64,000 nucleotides of DNA from assembly GCA_002005505.1 (NCBI GenBank), contig KV908385.1:135001-199000 (forward strand), read 5' to 3'. Below are positions 49,041 to 64,000 of this stretch, piece after piece. Position 1 is the stretch's first letter, and each line of letters starts with the position of its first letter. The DNA comes from Botryococcus braunii. Its lineage: Eukaryota; Chlorophyta; Trebouxiophyceae. The notes under the pieces are model-generated. The model was not told the origin of the DNA. It saw nothing but the letters and a program-made list of their open reading frames with translations, and searched no databases. Position numbers and translations under genes: made by a program.

Positions 49041-51996
49041 ATGAACCAATTTCCATCAAAACTTGGGCCTCAGGGCATGTTAATAAGCCCCACTGTAAAA
49101 TTGGTTGGTTTAGAAGGCTCGAATTTCACCGGGCCTTGGGTCAACGGATTCGGGGGGTTTAAACCCCAGGGATGCCACTGCACAAAAAATAAGTGCTTAA
49201 AAGCATATTGCGTATGCTTCAAATCAGGTAGTTACCAGACTTACATAGAACGAGCTTGTCAAAGTGTAGGGAAACGGCGACGACAGGGCCTAGGTTCTTG
49301 CCCAGGCACATATCTTTACGGTGAATTGCTTGATACATTGATCTGTCATCTGCCTGTTAAGGCATTCCTCAATCAAGAGTAGTGAAACCTGGTTGTCATC
49401 AGCAGGAAAGCTGTGCGGGCCGGAGTGCCAATGCCGGGGATGCTTCAGCGACGGCACCCACGCGACAGATTGGGAAATCGCGCGGGCTAAGTTTCACCTG
49501 AAGAACCCAGCTATCTTAGATTCAGAGGTATGAGAAATCTGAAACTCCTCACTGGGACTCAATTGTATTTAATGATGTAGTACACCAAAGCTGAGTAGCT
49601 AAGCCCTGAACTGTCCCACTGTGCAGTACCATTAATAGTGGAGATCTGGAACACATACTATGATGGGGTTTGATGAAGTTTAATATGTGTACAGGGCAAA
49701 TCTCAAAGTTGTAACTGCAAAAACAGTAGATGTACAAAGGCATATTGCGTCTGTTATGCTGCAGGCCGCCGCTGCACCACCTCCTGCAAGTGAGTTCCCA
49801 TTTGCCGGTAAGAAGCATACATGGGCCTATATAGGGCAAGTGCTAACTTTTGCAAGTGGATGCAGTGGATATCTCAGTGAGGTGCTGAGCCCCATTCCTG
49901 TCTTATTTGATTCCGGTGGAGATCAGTTTCCTGCCATCTGTAACACAGTATTCGTAAATGTGGTTAATAGCACTGTCTCTGATACTCTGTCACTGTCTCT
50001 GGTCTGGTACATACTGCAAAATTTGAGAATAACAGCCACCGCTCTGAGCAACATTCATGTTGTTTTCCAATACGGGCCTGCAATTCTTCGGGCAAGAATG
50101 CATTTGTGTGGAGACACACTGTGGGGTGTCTTTTGTGTTCTTTTGAAATTTGACACTTTTTACTTACTTTCATGCCGCATGCTCAATAAAAGCTGCTTCC
50201 TACATGCTCAATAACGTATCATTAAACCCCCATGAGGATTTCAAATTTTTCTAAAGGCAATGCAGAAATCAAAGAGGGGTCTCTTTGTGTGATTGGGACA
50301 GCGGAGGCTTTCAAGTAAAGATCCCTGTTTAACACAAGTTGGCATTTGTCAGGTGCCATGGCTGCAATAACTTGTGCACAACAGTCCTCGGGAAGGTCAT
50401 TGCGGACAATCTTGTTGGTACTCCATCAGACGTCTTAACAGCCCCCGTTTTGACCGCAGCACAGAAGGTGATTGATCTCCATCCGTGCATCTTGTGCTGG
50501 GGCACTAAGGTGTCTGTCATGATAGCCCACAACAGCGTCTCAGACACAAAACATGGGACGGGGGTATGGGAGGGGGCAGGCAGACCAAGGGGAAGGGGAA
50601 AACAAAAGAGCACAGTTGCAATTAAGCTACCCTTACATCATTTTGCATTTCAGCCCCTCATATGTAGGGTTGGCAAATTGCCTTACTTTGGGCTTGTGTA
50701 CGATACGTATGGATACAGAATACTGTACGTACAGCTACACGGAAGGGGCAAACCACACCAAACAAACGGGCCTGCATTGGTGATGAAGATAGACCACCGT
50801 ATACAGTAGTGATTAAATCATCTTCATTCTCAAATCAAGTCCCAAAATGTTCACTAGAAGTGCGGGCAAGAGGCCCGAGATTTTGCAAATCTTGGGTGAC
50901 CTTCTTACTGATTTGAGACAATCCACAACCTTCTCCAAATTGAGGCAAATATTCAGTAAAAATGTCATGAAACTTCTTTACTTTCATGAGTTTTACGGTT
51001 TTTCTGGCCCTTGGTGCCAGGAAATGTACTGCAAGTGATAGTGCAGTATTAAAAGTGTACAGACGATTGGTACTGGATGAAACGTACACGCAGCCGTACT
51101 CTGGCTAACAGTACGGTACGTATAGGGGGTACGATATGTGTACAGTTCACCATGCAAAACCGTACAATTGCCAACCCTACTCATATGCGACATTCCTGCA
51201 GTGTATACTTATATGGGATGACTGTCACAAGGGGACAGCCATTGGCAGAAACTGGCTCGCTATCGGATTTTGACTTTTTCATTTTATTCACTTACTTTCC
51301 AACTAAACAGTATTGAAAGGCTTTAGTGCCTTGAGGTGGTATGGAGCATATGAGGGGTCCATGCATCTTCATTCACACAGTCCCCAATAAACTCAAGGGA
51401 CCGGCTCAAGGGACCGGCTCAAGGGACTGGCTCAAGGGACTGGCTCAAAGTTAATTTTGTGCTCGATCCAGGAACCCCGATTGAAACTGGCAAGCATCAG
51501 GCCTACCTATGACCTCTTTGTTGGGGACGAAAGCATTGCTAAGACCGCAAGCGGCTGCACTCTGCCATGGGACCTCTTGAGTCTCGGCCTTGCGGCTTAC
51601 CCCAGCATACCCTACATGGTCCAGCATACCCTGGGCTGCACATATGGTGTTTCCATGCCACAGCCAGTTTTCTTGCAAGGCATTGGGCCCCCCATTATCC
51701 AAGGCGCAACGGGAGATCTCCCACCCGTGGTCTCTCGTGGGGAGACCGCTGCCGAGAGTCAGGAACAGTGGCATGAACTGGCTCAGGTCAGTGTCTCCAA
51801 GAAGCCGATTGCTCAGGCCTTGTCCTCCCCGAGAAAGCCCTCTTTCCGGTCCAGGAGGAGGATGGGGCCAACCAAGCGCAGAGACACGGCGTCGAAGAAG
51901 CGCATGTCCAGTCAGAGGCAGCGACAACCGCAAAGCCCTCTGCAGCAGTATACAAGGCGCAAGCAACGTGGCCCAAGGAGGTCACCCTTTGAGTGA
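49041..51996 (+). CDS. CRC-domain (TSO1/CPP-like) DNA-binding protein, paralogue 1
   Basis: CRC proteins bind CDE/CHR-type promoter sites and regulate cell-cycle and developmental genes (tesmin, LIN54, TSO1). Predicted exons: 49041-49227, 49406-49527, 49695-49789, 50353-50467, 51472-51996; phases agree and give 347 aa. The first CXC half is GCHCTKNKCLKAYCVCFKSG then KLCGPECQCRGC (residues 44-75). The second is SCNCKNSRCTKAYCVCYAAG then RRCTTSCKCHGCNN (108-141). The linker reads KFHLKNPAILDSE, related to but different from the usual RNPxAFxPK. The C-terminal exon is a long tail with a strongly basic end (SRRRMGPTKRR, KKRMSS, TRRKQRGPRR) that should act in nuclear entry or DNA contact. The N-terminus is short for the family, so an upstream exon is possible. 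The exon 4 donor is the least certain site. Confidence 0.85.
51396..51448. repeat. 13-bp tandem repeat
   Basis: Four units of GGCTCAAGGGACY in the last intron of CRC gene 1. Confidence 0.9.
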
Positions 51997-53540
51997 ACCT
52001 AGCGTCTTGGGAAGTGGCTGTTGCGAAAAGTGGGTCGCTTTCCACTGCTCGTTTTGCGTTCCTGCCGCACCGGTGTCATCTTCTTAAAAAGGGTGATACC
52101 AGTCACTGGGATTAACACACGAAAGCGAGTAGGTTAAGGGAATAGCCAGGTAGGTCTCAGGCAACATGCAACATGCGATGTATACAAAGAGTGGTTTATA
52201 CATTCTAATCACATGTGTATACAGGTTGCACAGTTTTGAAGCCAGAAGTTAGAGATTGTTTCCATAGATTTCCGAAGCAGCGGTATTGCAATTCCGCCGA
52301 TACATTTGAATTTGTAGTAATACATTCTTTTCACCCCGAAGTTTACATTTTAGACGAGTTTTAATCGGCTTTAAAGGCCCAAAGCAGGAATAAGCAAACA
52401 ATCATATATAGTTTTCAGGCGAACAGCCCGCAGTTATATATAACTGGGGTACATATACTGATTTCCATCATGATGTCATGATATACCGATTTCCATGATG
52501 ATTTTATGACATTTCATGATAGACTGATTTCCATCATGATGTCATGACGTCATCACGTGATCAGTGTACTGATCAGTGATGATGAAGCAAGACATCAAAG
52601 ACGCATAAGGTCCAATTCGGTACTGAAAAGTAAACACAGCGTCAATATCATTAACAAAGCGTAACAAAACAGATTCTTACAAGTAGCCGTAGTAATCAAA
52701 TTGATGTATCGGTATGCGCTTTGCAGATACCTTCCCAAATTTGGAAATTTAAACTTGACAATTTGTGGAATTTTGTTGATTATTTTTGGGGCGTCCCAGG
52801 ACAAATTGCCCGGGTTGCAAAACTTTTAACGGTCCCGTAGCAATTATTTCTGAGGCCTTAAATTTAGCTTTAAAGCTCTCGAAATATATCAAAAAATATT
52901 AAAACAAATACAGCCGATACAGTAATCAGGAGTTTTGAGTGGTGTACTTGTCGGGTCGTGGGTGTTCGGCCAAGTGGTCGTATATACATATATTTACGAT
53001 ATATACGATATAGCTTTCTGTGATCGACACTGTTGCCTTGCCTGCAGAGTGGCATGTGGTCTCCACTTGGCAATATTTTGACGGCCCGCTGGGTGCTGCC
53101 CCTGTGGACGGTTTGTCCCAGGCCTGTGGACGGTTTGTTGTATTTTAAAATACAAATTTGTAAGTTTCTGGTATGATATGACTACCGCTGTGTCCCTACA
53201 TATAGTATGCTCTATGGTATGCTTATATGGTATGGTTTGCGGTATTGTATAGTTTATCGCAATACATATAGCCTTATAAGCCTAATTAGCGCTATGGCTA
53301 TGGCATATCTGGTATCGTTTATCGTTTGGGGACCTGGCATACATATGGTATCATTTGTGGTGTGGTATGGTCCATCTATGACTAATTAAGATGGTTTCTG
53401 GTTTGATTTATTATAGTAACCAATAAGGTATGCATACATATGTTTAAGGCATGCTACATACGGCTTATGGTCTGTCGTTGGCTTGTCAGATACCTCCCTG
53501 TCAGCTCCTGTCTTCCCCTCCACCGCCCCTCCCCCCCCTC
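51997..53540. other. AT-rich spacer after CRC gene 1
   Basis: No gene recognised. It contains a threefold repeat of CTGATTTCCATCATGATG-like sequence at 52459-52545 that ends in a TGACGTCA palindrome beside CACGTG, and TATGG-rich sequence at 53195-53390. Confidence 0.5.
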
Positions 53541-53986
<446 letters not shown>

Positions 53987-54172
53987 TAAGAGTCAACAAA
54001 TGAATGGCCATTCATTTGTATCTTCCACTTTGGTCTCTGTCTTCCTCTTCGCCCAAACCCCTAAAGAAAAACCCCTAGGTTGTTTTTTGAGACAGGCAAA
54101 TCCCAAAATATAGCACAGCGTTCAAATAAGCGGAAGAAGCAGAAGGAGACGAGGATGTCGACGCACATAATC

Positions 54173-54345
54173 GCGCGCGCGCGCGCGCCCACACACACAC
54201 CACACACACACCACACACACACACACACACCACACCACACACGCACGCACGCACGCACGCATGTACTCACGCAGGCACACACGCACGCACACACTCAGGC
54301 ATGCAGGCAGGCATGCACGCGCACGCGCAGGCTCGCACGCACGCA

Positions 54346-54438
<93 letters not shown>
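54173..54438. repeat. (CG)n/(AC)n compound array
   Basis: GC repeats, CACCACAC variants, GCAC units and finally about 80 bp of AC. Confidence 0.95.
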
Positions 54439-54441
<3 letters not shown>

Positions 54442-55373
54442 GCAGTGACTAAGCAGATCAGTCCTATCACAGTGAAGCAATTCCGGTGGCCACTCTGGTT
54501 TGGAGCTTTGGCCTCTTAAGGCTGGGGAAATACCAGGGAGAGCTCTATAGGCCGGGATGTCGGTGGTGGAAAGGCAAGGATCCTACACTGTCAGGATAAG
54601 TCTAAGTAGATGTACACAGACTTGCCGAGATCTAGATATGGGTGAGGGGGCATTGGATGAATATGGGAAATGCCCCTGGCTTCCGCGTACCAGCATGTAG
54701 GATACATGGTTTACTGTTTGTATATGTTTCACTTCTAGTACTAGCAGAACGAGGCAGAACGAGTTTTCAGGAACGAGAACAGGACGATTAAGACGTTTTC
54801 AGGAAAAACTCGTTCTCCCAGTACTATAGTCTAAAGGAATATGGCTTATGAATTCAGTACTAGCAGAGAGCTCTCGAGAGCCATTCAGGCCGGGGATGTG
54901 GATGAAGGAGCAGAAGGGAACCAGCTGCAGAAGGGACCTGACGGACGGTCGACCAGAAGGGACAAATTCTTACCAGGGGCATATATATTCTCAGCAGAAC
55001 AGTTCGGCAGAAGGAAAGGGCCTTCTGGGAACACACATCACCATCATCGACATCTTTGGCTCGTTACTGCTCACCGCGGCCACTCGGCAGCATTTGGTGC
55101 CGGGTGGGGGCGCCGCGCGCTGCCCAAGACAAGCAGATCTGGGTCTAGACCCGCTGTGCTGTCTTTCTGGTGTGTCAACAACTGCCCTTGGCCTTCCAAG
55201 CCTTTTCAAATGAAACATTTGGGGGCTTGCATGTTGATGCGCTGGTCTGTTTGAAGAGTCTCCAGGGCTTGTGAACCAGCCATATTTGCACAGGAAGATG
55301 TGGAGGGACATTCTGTCAGGCGTCGGGTCAGGTGCAATACTGCCGCTGTGGGTCGCCAGCTTGCTGCTGGCCG
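54439..55373. other. Spacer before the tandem duplication
   Basis: Open frames exist (for example plus strand 54841-55254) but show no recognisable domain. A block at 54665-54700 (CCCTGGCTTCCGCGTACCAG...) resembles 29262-29300. An imperfect inverted repeat around AACGAG/CTCGTT lies at 54738-54832. Confidence 0.45.
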
Positions 55374-56938
<1,565 letters not shown>

Positions 56939-56948
56939 AGAATTTTCC

Positions 56949-58502
<1,554 letters not shown>

Positions 58503-58552
58503 CGCATACGGTGGTATGTAAAGCTTCAAACATTGACTATGCTGGAATAAGA

Positions 58553-63586
<5,034 letters not shown>

Positions 63587-64000
63587 GATGAGCCACCCCG
63601 TTTTCTTCAAAGGAAGTATAAATGCATGAGTAGTCAATGACTGGATTTATTAGTTGCCTAATGATTGTCATACATCATTTGATGTGTAATGCATTCATAG
63701 AAAACAAAGGGTTAAGACGGTGGGGGCAACCAAGCAGCAAAAGTCTGGCTGATATGGCCAGTGGGAAGGTGCAGCACCAGAAATAGCACCTCCTACAGGC
63801 GGTGGGAGATAGCAGAAGATCCTGGGTGATATTCAAAAGGGAGTGATTACCACTAAGAATGGGCACCTGGGGCCAGGGAGAGGGGCACCAGTAAAAAATA
63901 AAGCAGCTGGCAGAGCCAGTAGAACAATAAAAGTGTGAGATGAGGAGCTTATATGGTGTAGTGTTTGGGACATCTGATCATTTGAATGTGCCGGATGGCG
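63587..64000. other. Downstream of CRC gene 2
   Basis: No gene recognised in the last 414 bp; presumed 3' UTR and spacer. AATAAAG and ACAATAAAAG near 63897 and 63924 could be polyadenylation signals. Confidence 0.4.

Noticed and set aside
54841..55254. Plus-strand frame of 137 codons starting MAYEFSTSREL, and the overlapping minus-strand frame 54991-55557.
   Set aside because: Composition is mixed, no domain is recognised, splice signals do not extend it, and both strands are open equally. Not enough to call a gene.

Overview
The window is nuclear DNA of a streptophyte (green-plant lineage, most likely a charophyte alga or another early-diverging member). The basis is gene content: a phytocyanin joined to a stress up-regulated Nod19 domain, an RD21-type papain protease with a granulin tail, a plant-type organellar seryl-tRNA synthetase, two CRC-domain (TSO1/CPP) regulators and a TPX2-family spindle protein. 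Genes are split into many short exons. Introns hold very long dinucleotide arrays, and many plausible-looking long reading frames are only translated microsatellites. A species cannot be named from the sequence alone. Gene models were built by hand from homology, GT-AG boundaries and phase agreement, so exon edges are predictions.

Layout: 412-4954 TPX2-like gene (+). 6767-9089 a hAT transposon with perfect 8-bp target duplications. 9510-17080 a second, short non-autonomous hAT split by an intact copia retrotransposon (9834-16595). 17601-24474 a nine-exon phytocyanin-Nod19 fusion gene (+). 24475-30346 intergenic DNA with arrays and a small inverted-repeat element. 30347-33904 RD21-like protease (+). 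36402-37534 a two-exon gene with a FAR1-like zinc-binding domain (+). 37535-40663 repeat-rich spacer. 48308-40664 organellar seryl-tRNA synthetase (-). 49041-51996 first CRC gene (+), divergent from the synthetase across a 0.7-kb spacer rich in CACGTG cores. 53541-54438 arrays. 55374-58502 a 1.55-kb tandem duplication carrying perfect 78-bp palindromes. 58553-63586 second CRC gene (+).

The genes do not form one pathway. They cover mitotic spindle assembly (TPX2), cell-cycle or developmental transcription (two CRC genes), extracellular copper or redox and stress functions (phytocyanin-Nod19), vacuolar proteolysis (RD21-like) and organellar translation (seryl-tRNA synthetase).

The most noteworthy points are the phytocyanin-Nod19 fusion, a long foldback placing one predicted splice site of that gene in a hairpin loop, the nested hAT/copia insertion with both sets of target duplications readable, a copia primer site matching the anticodon arm of initiator tRNA-Met, and paralogous CRC genes with the same intron positions.
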